Shown: positions 8,490 through 16,778, counted from the stretch's first letter. The stretch is DNA of 64,000 nt from JBKPNJ01 sp963695705 (GCA_963695705.1 CAVOHB010000009.1:1426001-1490000), one strand, 5' to 3'. Notes: a model not told the origin generated them from the letters alone. Program-made: numbers and translations.

Positions 8490-9008
8490 ATGTTCAAGCG
8501 TTCAGCCGGCATCGTCGCCGGATCAGCCGTGCTCGTCGGCGTCGTCGCGACCGGTTCGGCGTTCGGCGCCACCAAGACCGTCTCGGACCATCTCAACGAT
8601 GCGCAACCACGATTCGACATCACCAGCGCAACCTTCAAGAACGCAGCCGATCGCCTGTCAGGCAAGGCGCATGTCGTCAACCTCAGGTACGGCGGCGAGC
8701 AGTACTTCTCCTTCACGTTCAGCCCACTCAACTCCCCCGACGTCTTCTACACTGCGTTCTCCAAGCTGCACCCCGACAACAGCCTGACCAACCGGCTGAC
8801 GATCTTCAACGATGTCGGGGAGATCCACCACATCCCGTGCAACGTGACATCGGTCTGGCGACCCGGAAACGACACCGTCCGGGTGTCCATTCCACGCTCC
8901 TGCGTCGAGGGCCTGAGCGGCACCCAGTACATGACGGCGAACCTCGGACCGAGTGCCCGGCGCGGCACGCAGGACCACGTGGTCGCAAGGTTCGTACGGG
9001 AGGGCTGA
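8490..9008 (+). CDS. secreted protein of unknown function
   Basis: 172 residues, ATG 8490 with GAAAGGGGAGC upstream. A clear Sec signal peptide (KR, then VLVGVVATGSAFGA with an AxA-type cleavage near residue 27) precedes a beta-rich domain with two cysteines (IPCNVTS and PRSCVEG) that could form a disulfide. No known family is recognised. The long 5' region (8294-8489) has a possible -10 TAAGAT at 8369-8374, but nothing decisive. Confidence 0.65.
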   Translation: MFKRSAGIVAGSAVLVGVVATGSAFGATKTVSDHLNDAQPRFDITSATFKNAADRLSGKAHVVNLRYGGEQYFSFTFSPLNSPDVFYTAFSKLHPDNSLTNRLTIFNDVGEIHHIPCNVTSVWRPGNDTVRVSIPRSCVEGLSGTQYMTANLGPSARRGTQDHVVARFVREG

Positions 9009-9046
9009 GCGGCGCGCGGAGTGCGCGCCCGCCACTTGCGTCATCG

Positions 9047-9094
9047 CAACGTCATGCAGCTCGAGGGTCCCGACCCTCAGAACACATGACGCGA
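9047..9094. repeat. dispersed palindromic element, copy 1 (between convergent genes)
   Basis: The core GAGGGTCCCGACCCTC is flanked by GTCATG on the left and CATGAC on the right, with mismatches between. It lies between the convergent secreted-protein and phosphotransferase genes. Copies 2 (56206-56253) and 3 (61970-62017) share the core and outer arms. The position suggests a bidirectional terminator or REP-like element. Confidence 0.6.
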
Positions 9095-9111
9095 GCCGTC
9101 GCAGGCGGCGC

Positions 9112-10023
9112 TCAGCACGGCCGGGCGGAGTCCTGGGCCACCCGGTCGGAGGCTGCGAGCATCTGGCGGGCGACCGGTTGCAGACCGACGAGCGTGCCCA
9201 GCAGCCCGGTCGAGACCCGCTCCACGACGCCCCACTCCCAGATGGCAATGGGGTCGAGTCCCGTTCGTGTCGCCAGCCACCGGGCCCGGTCGTGCGGCTC
9301 ACCCTGCAGCAACTGCACCGGGTCCTCGCGCATGACGATGCCCAGGTCATACTCCGGCTCCGCCAGCAGGCCATCGGGATCGACGAGCTTGAACGCGCCG
9401 CCGCCCGCCTCGAGGGTGTTCCACTCGTGCACATCCCCGTGCACGAGTACGGCACGCTCGTCGTCGTGGGCGCGGATTCGTCGTGAGGCGCAGTCGAGCG
9501 CGTACTCGACCGCCCGCTCGGTGCACGGACGGTCGAGCGCCTCCCAGGTCCGTGGGATGAACTCGGCCAACCACCGGCCCTTCTGCGCGCCGGTCGGAAG
9601 GCCGCAGTCCGGGGCGGGTCGCCAGACCCGGCTCGCCACCGTGCAGAGGATCTCGTGCCGCCGAACGATCGGGAGCCCGAGCTCGTGCAGGGACCGCCCG
9701 AGGCGTTCGAGGAGCAGTGCGCCTCGCGCTTCGTCGTAGCGCAGCAGCCGCGCGCAGCCGCTGCCGCCGGCGAGACGCAGCACCGTGATCTCGTTCGACG
9801 CGGCCGCACAGTCACGTGGGACCAGCACCTTCAACACCGCGGGTGTGCCGCTGTCGACGATGGCCTCGGCGACGAACGCCTCCGTCGCATCGTCGTACGG
9901 GCGGCCCACCGTGATCGACCAGTCCCGCTCCAACCCGGTCACCAGCGACGTGAGATCGTCGAGCCATCGGTCGGCGCCGACCGCGAGAGCCTTGCGTCGC
10001 ACAGTCGCGGGAACGCCCTGCAT
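9112..10023 (-). CDS. aminoglycoside/hydroxyurea-type phosphotransferase (APH family)
   Basis: 303 residues. It contains the Brenner motif VLVHGDVHEWNTLE (catalytic Asp and Asn), then LVDPDGLLAEPEYDLGI with the metal-binding Asp. The N-terminal lobe has VLKVLVPRD with the ATP-contacting Lys, and order and length resemble streptomycin 6-kinase relatives. Such proteins phosphorylate hydroxyl groups of antibiotics or small metabolites; resistance cannot be inferred from sequence alone. ATG 10023 was chosen over ATG 10029 because GGGAGG (10030-10035) is then spaced 6 bases away. Confidence 0.8.
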   Translation of the reverse strand: MQGVPATVRRKALAVGADRWLDDLTSLVTGLERDWSITVGRPYDDATEAFVAEAIVDSGTPAVLKVLVPRDCAAASNEITVLRLAGGSGCARLLRYDEARGALLLERLGRSLHELGLPIVRRHEILCTVASRVWRPAPDCGLPTGAQKGRWLAEFIPRTWEALDRPCTERAVEYALDCASRRIRAHDDERAVLVHGDVHEWNTLEAGGGAFKLVDPDGLLAEPEYDLGIVMREDPVQLLQGEPHDRARWLATRTGLDPIAIWEWGVVERVSTGLLGTLVGLQPVARQMLAASDRVAQDSARPC

Positions 10024-10096
10024 CGACATCCTCCCTGGTTGTGTGGAGGATAGTCGGCCAGCGCCGACGCAACGTCCACCGCAACGGAGTGAGAGC

Positions 10097-10771
10097 TTGG
10101 ATCCACGGCTGCGCAGCGCGGTCGACGCCAGTGTCGGATGGTATGTCGACGTCTGCGCTGTGCACGGGGTCGGCTCGATCCTCGAGGACGGTATGTGGAG
10201 CGCTCTCGCGCCGCCTCCCCGGCTGCACTCCGACGTCGTGGTCGTGGAGCCCGAGGTCACCGCGGAGCAGGTTCTCGACCGCATGCGAGATCGCCCGCAT
10301 GGCGGCTTCAAGGACAGCTTCGCCACCATGGACGCGCCCGACGGCATGGAGCTGTTGTTCTCGGGGACCTGGGTCCACCGGGAGTCCGCGCAGCGGTCGG
10401 CCGGCGGCGCTCCGAGCCCCTGGTCGGCAGTGAGCACCGCGGAAGAGCTGGCCGAGTGGACGGCATTGCACGACACAACAGGCGTCCTCGTGCCCGGCTT
10501 GCTCCAGCGCGCGAACTTCAGGTTCCTGGCCCGGTATATGAGCGGCCGCATCGTGGCCGGCGCGGTTGCCCGGTTGGGGAGTGGCGTGGTCGACGTCTCC
10601 AACGTCTACGCCGTTCCTGCCTGGTCGGTGGACTGGGCCGAGCTGGCAACCGCGATCGCTGTCCATTTCCCGGGCCGACCACTGGTGGGATACGAGCGCG
10701 GAGACCCCCTCACCGCGGCGCTCGACTCCGGGTTCGTGCCAACTGGGGAGCTCAGGGTCTGGGTCCGCTGA
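10097..10771 (+). CDS. uncharacterised protein, C-terminal half GNAT-like
   Basis: 224 residues from TTG 10097, with GGAGTGAG upstream; it is divergent from the phosphotransferase gene. The first half (YVDVCAVHGVGSILEDGMW, then EVTAEQVLDRMRDRP) and second half (VSTAEELAEWTALH and GRPLVGYERGDPLTAALDSG) look like a degenerate acetyltransferase with a final VPTGELRVWV strand. No acetyl-CoA-binding RxxGxG/A motif is visible, so enzymatic activity is doubtful. Function unknown. Confidence 0.55.
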   Translation: MDPRLRSAVDASVGWYVDVCAVHGVGSILEDGMWSALAPPPRLHSDVVVVEPEVTAEQVLDRMRDRPHGGFKDSFATMDAPDGMELLFSGTWVHRESAQRSAGGAPSPWSAVSTAEELAEWTALHDTTGVLVPGLLQRANFRFLARYMSGRIVAGAVARLGSGVVDVSNVYAVPAWSVDWAELATAIAVHFPGRPLVGYERGDPLTAALDSGFVPTGELRVWVR

Positions 10772-10899
10772 CGGCACGAGGAGCCCTCATCAGCGTCACC
10801 GGGCCGCGATGGTTGCCGGGTCTACGGACCTGGATGCGCCGATCTTCGCGGGCGCATAGGTTTCACTGGCATACCGCCGAGCCTCAAGGAGAAGCGTCA

Positions 10900-11109
10900 A
10901 TGAAGCTGTCCACGCGAAACCAGCTCACCGGCACCGTGGTCTCGGTCGTCCGTGGCGAGGCCATGGCGGTGGTCAAGGTGCAGCTCGATGGTGGTCAGCT
11001 GATCACCTCGTCGATCACCAGCGAAGCCGCCTCCGACCTTGAGCTCGCTGAGGGCATTCCGGTCACTGTTCTCATCAAGTCGACCGAGGTCGCACTCGCG
11101 GTCGACTGA
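10900..11109 (+). CDS. Mop-type molybdate-binding protein (molbindin)
   Basis: A 69-residue single Mop/TOBE domain. It begins MKLSTRNQLTGTVVSVVRGE and has SITSEAASDLELAEG and ends VLIKSTEVALAVD, the standard motifs of molbindins that bind molybdate or tungstate as oligomers in the cytoplasm. ATG 10900 has AAGGAG 9 bases upstream. It sits just before the HTH-Mop regulator and modABC, which supports a molybdate storage or buffering role. Confidence 0.85.
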   Translation: MKLSTRNQLTGTVVSVVRGEAMAVVKVQLDGGQLITSSITSEAASDLELAEGIPVTVLIKSTEVALAVD

Positions 11110-11140
11110 CGGCAGGCACCACCGCAGCGGAATCCCCTTT

Positions 11141-11158
11141 GATGCGCAAATGCGCATC
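11141..11158. promoter_or_regulatory. candidate operator of the mod module
   Basis: GATGCGCA-AA-TGCGCATC is a perfect 8-2-8 inverted repeat, centred about 40 bases upstream of the TATAGT -10 box of the HTH-Mop/modABC transcript. It differs from the E. coli ModE box. The adjacent HTH-Mop protein is the natural candidate to bind it. Confidence 0.5.
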
Positions 11159-11189
11159 GACTCGGCTCGCCGGACCGCGTCTGCTGAAC

Positions 11190-11195
11190 TATAGT
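11190..11195 (+). promoter_or_regulatory. -10 box for a leaderless mod transcript
   Basis: TATAGT lies 7 bases before the GTG at 11203, so transcription would begin at or next to the start codon. No Shine-Dalgarno is present. The -35 region is poor, which suggests activator dependence or a weak promoter. Confidence 0.5.
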
Positions 11196-11202
11196 CGCCC
11201 CC

Positions 11203-11607
11203 GTGCCGCTCATACGGATCAGTGAAGCCGCCCGCTTCCTGAGTGTCAGCGACGACACTGTGCGCCGCTGGGTCGAGCACGGATCGCTGCACGCTGTCAC
11301 GGACGCCTCAGGCCGCAAGGCGATCGACGGCCACGAGCTCGCGGTGTTCGCCCGCAGCCAGTCCAGCGTGGTTCCCAACCCGCTAGGCGTGGCCAGTTCA
11401 GCGCGCAACCGGTTCGTGGGGCTCGTCACCGACATCCAGACCGACCGGGTGATGGCGCAGGTAGAGCTTCAGTGCGGCCCGTTCCGGGTCGTCTCCCTGA
11501 TGAGCAGCGAGGCCGTACGCGACCTGAAGCTGGAGCTCGGTTCGGTCGCCGTGGCGGTGGTCAAGTCGACGACGGTGATCATCGAAACCCAACAGGAAGA
11601 GCCATGA
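11203..11607 (+). CDS. HTH-Mop molybdate-responsive regulator
   Basis: 134 residues. The N-terminal 55 residues form an excisionase/MerR-like winged helix (ISEAARFLSVSDDTVRRWVE, HGSLHAVTDASGRKAIDG). The C-terminal half is one Mop/TOBE domain (SARNRFVGLVTDIQTDRV, SLMSSEAVRDLKLELG, VVKSTTVII). This is a functional analogue of ModE: molybdate binding by the Mop domain would change DNA binding. The GTG start follows a TATAGT box by 7 bases. Its stop overlaps the modA start (ATGA), so regulator and transporter are co-transcribed; a palindrome at 11141-11158 may be the autoregulatory site. Confidence 0.85.
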   Translation: MPLIRISEAARFLSVSDDTVRRWVEHGSLHAVTDASGRKAIDGHELAVFARSQSSVVPNPLGVASSARNRFVGLVTDIQTDRVMAQVELQCGPFRVVSLMSSEAVRDLKLELGSVAVAVVKSTTVIIETQQEEP

Positions 11608-12380
11608 AACCTGCAGTCGGGGCAGTCGCAGCGCTCGTACTCATCTCGCCGCTGGCCGCCTGCGGGGGGTCCGACGACTCCTCCGGCAGCACTGGCTCGT
11701 CCGGCACAACCACCCTGACTGTCTTCGCCGCGTCGTCGTTGACCTCGGCCTTCACCGAGCTCGGCAAGGACTTCGAAGCCGACCACGACGGGGTGAAGGT
11801 CACGTTCAGCTTCGCCGGCTCGTCGGACCTGGTGGCCCAGCTCGAGCAGGGAGCAGCGGCCGACCTCTTCGCGTCAGCGGACACCAGCAACATGGACGCC
11901 GCCGTCGGCGACGACCTGGTTGACGGGGATCCCGTCAACTTCGCGTCCAACACGTTGGAGATCGCCACCCCTCCCGACAACCCCGCGAACGTGAAGTCGT
12001 TCCAGGATCTGGCCAGCAGTGACGTTCAGGTGGTCGTCTGCGCACCCGAGGTGCCGTGCGGGGCTGCGACGCAGAAGATGGAGGACGTGACCGGCGTGAC
12101 CATCAAGCCCGTGAGCGAGGAGGACTCGGTTACCGACGTGCTGACCAAGGTCGAGAGCGGCGAGGCGGATGCGGGGCTGGTCTACGTGACCGACGTCCAG
12201 GCTGCCGGAGACAAGGTGGCGGGCGTCACCTTCCCCGAGTCGTCGCAGGTGGTCAACACCTATCCGATCGCCACCTTGTCGGACAGCAAGGACGCTGACC
12301 TGGCGAAGGAGTTCGTCGCACTGGTCACCGGCGCCAAGGGACAGAGCACGCTGGCTGCGGCTGGCTTCGCCAAGCCCTAG
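11604..12380 (+). CDS. modA: molybdate ABC transporter substrate-binding lipoprotein
   Basis: 258 residues with a type II signal peptide (LISPLAACGGS lipobox, Cys near residue 20) and a Ser/Gly linker. The mature part starts LTVFAASSLTSAFTELG, the ModA family signature that binds the oxyanion. Later FSFAGSSDLVAQLEQGA, ATPPDNPANV and GLVYVTDVQAAG match periplasmic-type molybdate-binding proteins. It is anchored outside the membrane and delivers molybdate or tungstate to ModB. It overlaps the regulator stop by 4 bases. Confidence 0.92.
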   Translation: MKPAVGAVAALVLISPLAACGGSDDSSGSTGSSGTTTLTVFAASSLTSAFTELGKDFEADHDGVKVTFSFAGSSDLVAQLEQGAAADLFASADTSNMDAAVGDDLVDGDPVNFASNTLEIATPPDNPANVKSFQDLASSDVQVVVCAPEVPCGAATQKMEDVTGVTIKPVSEEDSVTDVLTKVESGEADAGLVYVTDVQAAGDKVAGVTFPESSQVVNTYPIATLSDSKDADLAKEFVALVTGAKGQSTLAAAGFAKP

Positions 12381-12382
12381 CC

Positions 12383-13174
12383 GTGTCGAAGCAGCCTCGG
12401 TACTCCGGCCTGCCGAGCTGGATCTTCGTTCCGGCCGCGCTGGGAGCGGTGTTCATCGTGCTCCCCCTGGTGGCCATGGCGACGCGTGTCGAATGGTCGG
12501 AGTTCTTCAGCCTGATCACGTCCCAGTCATCGCTCGATGCGCTGACGCTGAGCCTGCAGACCTCGACCGTGAGCACCCTGCTCTGTGTCGCGCTGGGCGT
12601 TCCGATGGCGATGGTGCTCGCCCGGGCGTCGTTTCCCGGCCAGAGCCTCGTCCGTTCGCTGGTGCTGCTCCCGCTCGTGCTGCCACCGGTTGTGGGTGGC
12701 ATCGCCTTGCTCTACACCTTCGGCCGGAAAGGCTTGCTGGGCCACTCGCTCGACGTCCTCGGAATCCAGATCGCCTTCTCCACGACCGCGGTGGTGATGG
12801 CTCAGACCTTCGTGGCCCTGCCCTTCCTCGTGGTGAGTCTGGAGGGAACGCTTCGCACGGCAGGTCGACGGTATGAGCACGTCGCCGCGACGCTCGGGGC
12901 CCGGCCCACGACCGTCCTGACCCGAGTCACGTTGCCGCTGGTCCTGCCGGGCCTGGTTTCGGGCGCCGTGCTGTCGTTCGCCCGGGCGCTCGGCGAGTTC
13001 GGCGCGACCCTGACATTCGCGGGCAGCCTGCAAGGTGTGACGCGTACCCTGCCGCTGGAGATCTACCTCCAGCGGGAGGTCGATCCCCGTGCGGCCGTCG
13101 CTCTTTCGCTGGTCCTGGTAGCCGTCGCCATCCTCGTTGTCGGCCTGGCCCGGGGCACCAGAACCGCCCCATGA
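12383..13174 (+). CDS. modB: molybdate ABC transporter permease
   Basis: 263 residues with about six transmembrane helices. The EAA loop reads HVAATLGARPTTVLTRVTLP, the coupling helix that docks on ModC, and SFARALGEFGATLTFAGS is typical of ModB. The GTG start lies 2 bases after the modA stop, and the stop overlaps the modC start (ATGA at 13171). It forms the membrane channel of the transporter. Confidence 0.92.
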   Translation: MSKQPRYSGLPSWIFVPAALGAVFIVLPLVAMATRVEWSEFFSLITSQSSLDALTLSLQTSTVSTLLCVALGVPMAMVLARASFPGQSLVRSLVLLPLVLPPVVGGIALLYTFGRKGLLGHSLDVLGIQIAFSTTAVVMAQTFVALPFLVVSLEGTLRTAGRRYEHVAATLGARPTTVLTRVTLPLVLPGLVSGAVLSFARALGEFGATLTFAGSLQGVTRTLPLEIYLQREVDPRAAVALSLVLVAVAILVVGLARGTRTAP

Positions 13175-14226
13175 GCCTGCAGTTCAGCGCGACCCTCGCC
13201 AACCGCCGGTTCGACCTGACGATGCAGGTTCACGACCACGAGACGGTCGCGATCCTCGGCCCGAACGGTGCAGGGAAATCGACCATCCTCGCCGTCATCG
13301 CGGGCCTGCTGCGCCCCGACGCCGGTCGGGCCGTGCTCGACGAACGGGTTCTGTTCGACATCGGCCGCGGCGGAGCCTCCCGGGTGTGGGTTCCTCCGCA
13401 CGCCCGCGGCACGGCCCTGTTGGCACAAGACCCGCTGCTGTTTCCCCACCTGTCCGCGATCGACAACGTGGCCTTCGGCCCGCGCAGTGCCGGAGCCCGA
13501 CGAGCCGCGTCCAGGGCATCCGCCTGGCAGTGGCTGGAGGAGGTCGATGCGGTTGCGTTGGCGGACCGGAAGCCGGCGCAGCTGTCGGGTGGGCAGGCTC
13601 AGCGGATCGCGGTTGCCCGCGCGCTGGCCGCCGAGCCGAGCCTGCTGCTGCTCGATGAGCCGATGGCCGCCCTCGATGTGGCGGTCGCCCCCACGCTGCG
13701 CCAGATGCTTCGCCGCGTGCTGCAGGACCGGACCGTGGTCATCGTCACTCACGACCCGCTCGACGCGCTCGTACTCGCGAAGCGGATCGTCGTGGTCGAG
13801 GACGGCCGGGTGGTCGAGGACGGCCCCACCCAGCAGGTGCTGGCACAGCCCCGTAGCCCGTTCGCGGCTCGCATCGCCGGACTCAACCTGGTGGCCGGCA
13901 CCGCGAGAGGACGTGCGGTGCAGACGATCAGCGGACTGGTCATCGAGGGGCTGAGCGAGCACCCGATCGGCGAGGGCGAACCTGCGGTCGCCGTGTTCAG
14001 CCCGAGGGCCGTCGCGGTCTATCGTCAGCCTCCGGGCGGGAGTCCGCGCAACGCCATACCGGTGACGGTCAGCGAGCTGGTCCCCCACGGCGAGCAGGTG
14101 CGCATCAGGTCCGCCGAGCTCAGCGCCGATGTCACCGTCCAGGCGGTCGCTGACCTCGATCTCGTGCCGGGCACCGAGGTGATCTTCGCCGTCAAGGCGA
14201 GCGAGGTCGCCGTATACCCGGCATAG
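13171..14226 (+). CDS. modC: molybdate ABC transporter ATP-binding protein
   Basis: 351 residues. The ATPase domain has Walker A ILGPNGAGKST near residue 30, Q-loop LLAQDPLLFPHLS, signature LSGGQAQRIAVARAL, Walker B LLLLDEPMAALD and H-loop VTHD. The C-terminal third is a TOBE/Mop domain (IPVTVSELVPHGEQVRIRS ... VIFAVKASEVAVY) that senses cytoplasmic molybdate. It is the last gene of the mod operon; 57 bases separate it from a convergent lipoprotein gene. Confidence 0.93.
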   Translation: MSLQFSATLANRRFDLTMQVHDHETVAILGPNGAGKSTILAVIAGLLRPDAGRAVLDERVLFDIGRGGASRVWVPPHARGTALLAQDPLLFPHLSAIDNVAFGPRSAGARRAASRASAWQWLEEVDAVALADRKPAQLSGGQAQRIAVARALAAEPSLLLLDEPMAALDVAVAPTLRQMLRRVLQDRTVVIVTHDPLDALVLAKRIVVVEDGRVVEDGPTQQVLAQPRSPFAARIAGLNLVAGTARGRAVQTISGLVIEGLSEHPIGEGEPAVAVFSPRAVAVYRQPPGGSPRNAIPVTVSELVPHGEQVRIRSAELSADVTVQAVADLDLVPGTEVIFAVKASEVAVYPA

Positions 14227-14283
14227 ACAGAAAACCTGATCGGCTGGCACACATTCGGAGTCGCGTGCTTTCGACTCGTCCAG

Positions 14284-14823
14284 CTAGTGCGACGAGGCCA
14301 GGTAGCGCGTGCGGGCGGTCGTCTTTTCGAGGAACGTGTAGTCGCCGTCCAGTGTGCCTCGTACCGGCGCCTTCTCGCCGATCGCTGTGCGGACCGTCCA
14401 GGCGAGCTGCTGTCTCTGGACGTTCCACCCCTCGACACTGAGGTCGCAGGTGGCATTGGGGACGTCGTCCGGCGGGTACGCCCGCACGTCGACGGTCACT
14501 ACCTGCTTGGTCACCCGTGTCCCTCGAACGCCCAGCCCGGGCGCGCAGTCTCCAACCCACAGGGTCTCGTGTCCGTGCGCCGTGGGCCGGTGCTCGAAGA
14601 GACCGCGCACGGCGTCGAGCACAGGATCACCACTGTCGGGGACCGTCATCCTGCTCGGATAGAGGAGCAGGTCACCGTGCACGCGTGCGAAGTCGTAGAC
14701 CGTGACTCGGCGCGTCGGCTCGTTGCCCGCGGTGGTCCCGGCAGAGGGGTCCTCACCCGCACAGGCTGCCACCAGGGGTGTCAGCAGCAGGCTCACCAGG
14801 ATGGCGAGCAGTCGGTGCCTCAT
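14284..14823 (-). CDS. GerMN-domain lipoprotein
   Basis: 179 residues from ATG 14823. The signal peptide LLAILVSLLLTPLVAACAGE carries a lipobox with the modified Cys near residue 21. The rest (TVYDFARVHGDLLLYPSRMT, DPVLDAVRGLF, VDVRAYPPDD, QLAWTVRTAI) resembles the GerMN domain of sporulation and spore-germination proteins, also common in non-sporulating actinobacteria. An upstream ATG at 14853 would put extra residues before the signal peptide, so it was not used. Role at the cell envelope unknown. Confidence 0.75.
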   Translation of the reverse strand: MRHRLLAILVSLLLTPLVAACAGEDPSAGTTAGNEPTRRVTVYDFARVHGDLLLYPSRMTVPDSGDPVLDAVRGLFEHRPTAHGHETLWVGDCAPGLGVRGTRVTKQVVTVDVRAYPPDDVPNATCDLSVEGWNVQRQQLAWTVRTAIGEKAPVRGTLDGDYTFLEKTTARTRYLASSH

Positions 14824-14958
14824 CGCGCATGTACCCCTGTCCCATCGCCTCATCGCGGGTCTTCGCCTCGACCCGTCTGTGACGCGCCGTCACCGGCCGG
14901 GGTTCCCTGCGGAGACCGCACGACCACCGGCCCGCGGTGGCGCGCCAGAATCGAGGAC

Positions 14959-15237
14959 ATGGGAAACAACTCGAGATGGTCACTGTGGTCAAGCGACTCG
15001 GTGCTGTCCATCGGATCAACCGGCTCGGTCCTGTCGATCGCGAGCATCGGCTCGTTCGCCTCGATCGGCAGCATCGGATCGTTCGCGTCGTTCGGCTCGC
15101 TCGGATCCTCGATGTGCATGGGATCCGTCCTGAGCAACCAGGCACGCTGGTCGATCATGTCCCACCGGACCTCCTGGTCTGTCATGGGCGCCCGAACGCG
15201 CGGCTCGCTGCGCAGTCGGCAGAGCCGGCGGCACTGA
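14959..15237 (+). CDS. SxGS-repeat small protein
   Basis: 92 residues, ATG 14959. The centre is a tandem array of short repeats of type S-[IFL]-[GA]-S (for example SVLSIGSTGSVLSIASIGS), flanked by RWSLWSSDS and a C-terminal RWSIMSHRTSWSVMGARTRG. Such regular Ser/Gly/hydrophobic spacing suggests a beta-solenoid or fibre-like fold. I recall similar unnamed small proteins in other actinobacteria but no function. GAGG lies 5 bases upstream. It is divergent from the GerMN lipoprotein gene. Confidence 0.65.
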   Translation: MGNNSRWSLWSSDSVLSIGSTGSVLSIASIGSFASIGSIGSFASFGSLGSSMCMGSVLSNQARWSIMSHRTSWSVMGARTRGSLRSRQSRRH

Positions 15238-15260
15238 GAGGAAGTGGCCGGACCGGGAGG

Positions 15261-15968
15261 TCAGTCGTCCCTGCCCTGCCACGTACTCACGCAGGCCTCA
15301 TTGCCCTCGGCGTCCGCCAGTACCCAGAACGAAGGCGAATGAGCGTCCGACACCAGCCGGCCACCGGCCGCCAGCGCAGCGGAGACGCGATGCGGTGCCT
15401 GGTCGTGCGGGACCGATATGTCGATGTGGAGCCGGTTGCGCTGGGGCCTGGGGACCGACATCTGCTGGAACCAGATCGCCGGGCCCTCGCCTGCTGGATC
15501 GACGATGGGATCCGCCGCGCCGGCGGGTTCGGCCTCGTCCGAGTACGCCAGCACGGCCTTCCAGAACGATCGGACGGTGGGAATGTCGATGGCGTCGATC
15601 GCGATCTCCAGTGCCTGTACCGACCGGGAGAGCCGGTTGCCCGCATCCGCGTCGGTCGCCAGGCCGATCTCCCCCACTGCATCCGTGATGCGTCGCGCGA
15701 CGTCGATCTCGGTCGGCGTCAGCGATCCGATCGGCGGCGTCAGCCGGAGCAGCACACGATCCGGTCGTACGTCGACCGCCAGGTTCGTCCCCGCTTCGGG
15801 GCACGTCCGGACCACGCGAGCGGCTACCTGGACGGCCTGGCCCATCGACCGGACAGCAACACTCGTCCGTACCGCACCGAGCACGAAGCGCCAGCCCAGG
15901 TCGTCGACCGCCGCTGAGACCTGCCCCCGGCTCAAGCCTTCGGGAGCGGAACGGGAGACCTCGGTCAC
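15261..15968 (-). CDS. pterin-4a-carbinolamine-dehydratase-like/VOC fusion protein
   Basis: 235 residues from GTG 15968, with AGAGG 8 bases upstream. Residues about 10-105 resemble 4a-carbinolamine dehydratase: GLSRGQVSAAVDDLGWRF, then NLAVDVRPDRVLLRL, but the usual catalytic HH motif is TCPEAG here, so dehydratase activity is doubtful. Residues about 115-230 form a VOC/glyoxalase-like domain (ALEIAIDAIDIPTVRSFWKA, RNRLHIDISVPHDQAPHRV, FWVLADAEGNEACVST). Fusions of this kind are common in actinobacteria and usually of unknown substrate. Confidence 0.75.
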   Translation of the reverse strand: MTEVSRSAPEGLSRGQVSAAVDDLGWRFVLGAVRTSVAVRSMGQAVQVAARVVRTCPEAGTNLAVDVRPDRVLLRLTPPIGSLTPTEIDVARRITDAVGEIGLATDADAGNRLSRSVQALEIAIDAIDIPTVRSFWKAVLAYSDEAEPAGAADPIVDPAGEGPAIWFQQMSVPRPQRNRLHIDISVPHDQAPHRVSAALAAGGRLVSDAHSPSFWVLADAEGNEACVSTWQGRDD

Positions 15969-16032
15969 GTCGGCATCCTCTCGACGGGGGCTGCGCCCGC
16001 GCAACCCGACGCAGCTGACGTCTGGATCGAAA

Positions 16033-16778
16033 CTAGACGAACCGCTTGTCCAGCCAGGTCTGCCAGAGCCGCTCGGTCACCCTCGGTTCCACACCGTCGG
16101 CGAAGAGGTGGTGGCCAACCACCATTGCGCCGTGGAACCCGCGCAGGAATCTGTACATGGCGTCGCCGGTCCGCAGTCCCAACGTGTCGGCATTCACGAG
16201 GTAGACGACGCCGTCGATGGGCGGGAGTCCCTCCGGCCTGAACCGGGCCCGGGTGCCTTCGGTGACGCGCCCGCAGAGTCCGAGTTCGCCCATGAGCACG
16301 GTCCAGGCGTGCCCCCAGTCGGACACGGCAGGGCCGAAGGCGGTGATCGGCGTGGCGGTACGCCCGGGAAATGCGTGAGATATTGCACCAAGGTCCGGTA
16401 GAACATCTCCAGGTCCCTTGTCATGGCCTCGTACTCCTGCTGCCAGATGTTCCCCGGCAGGAAGCCGCTGGTCACGATATGCAGCAGGGTGCCGTCGGGT
16501 TCGCTGGGCTGCAGACTGAACTCGTAGGCGATGAACCGTCCGGTCTCGACATTGTCGCTGCGATAGGAGAGTCGACTGAGCGGCTCCCAGACGGTCACGA
16601 TCGACTCGGGCGTGTACCCGCCGAAAGTTGTCCTGACGGTTCCGCCCCGGCCGTGTTCGACCTGGGTGTGTCCCATGAACCAGGAGTCGATGCCCCGGCC
16701 GGTGGCGATCGCCTGCCACACCTGGTCCGGAGTCGCCCCGACCGAGACTTCCTCGCGCCGCTCGAAAGCGTGGCCCAT
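16033..16778 (-). CDS. SRPBCC (START/AHSA1-like) domain protein with one frameshift
   Basis: ATG 16778 has GGGGAGC upstream. The first frame reads EVSVGATPDQVWQAIATGRG, IDSWFMGHTQVEH and VWEPLSRLSYRSDN, typical of the AHSA1-like ligand-binding fold. Near 16365 the frame changes and continues ATPITAFGPAVSDWGHAW to a terminal TERLWQTWLDKRFV. The whole is about 248 residues. Its ligand is unknown. A weak hairpin (16856-16871) separates it from the upstream gene. Confidence 0.7.

Noticed and set aside
10772..10899. Possible molybdenum-cofactor riboswitch before the Mop gene
   Set aside because: I could not fit the conserved junction and terminal helices of that riboswitch; the region is short and has only an ordinary ribosome site.
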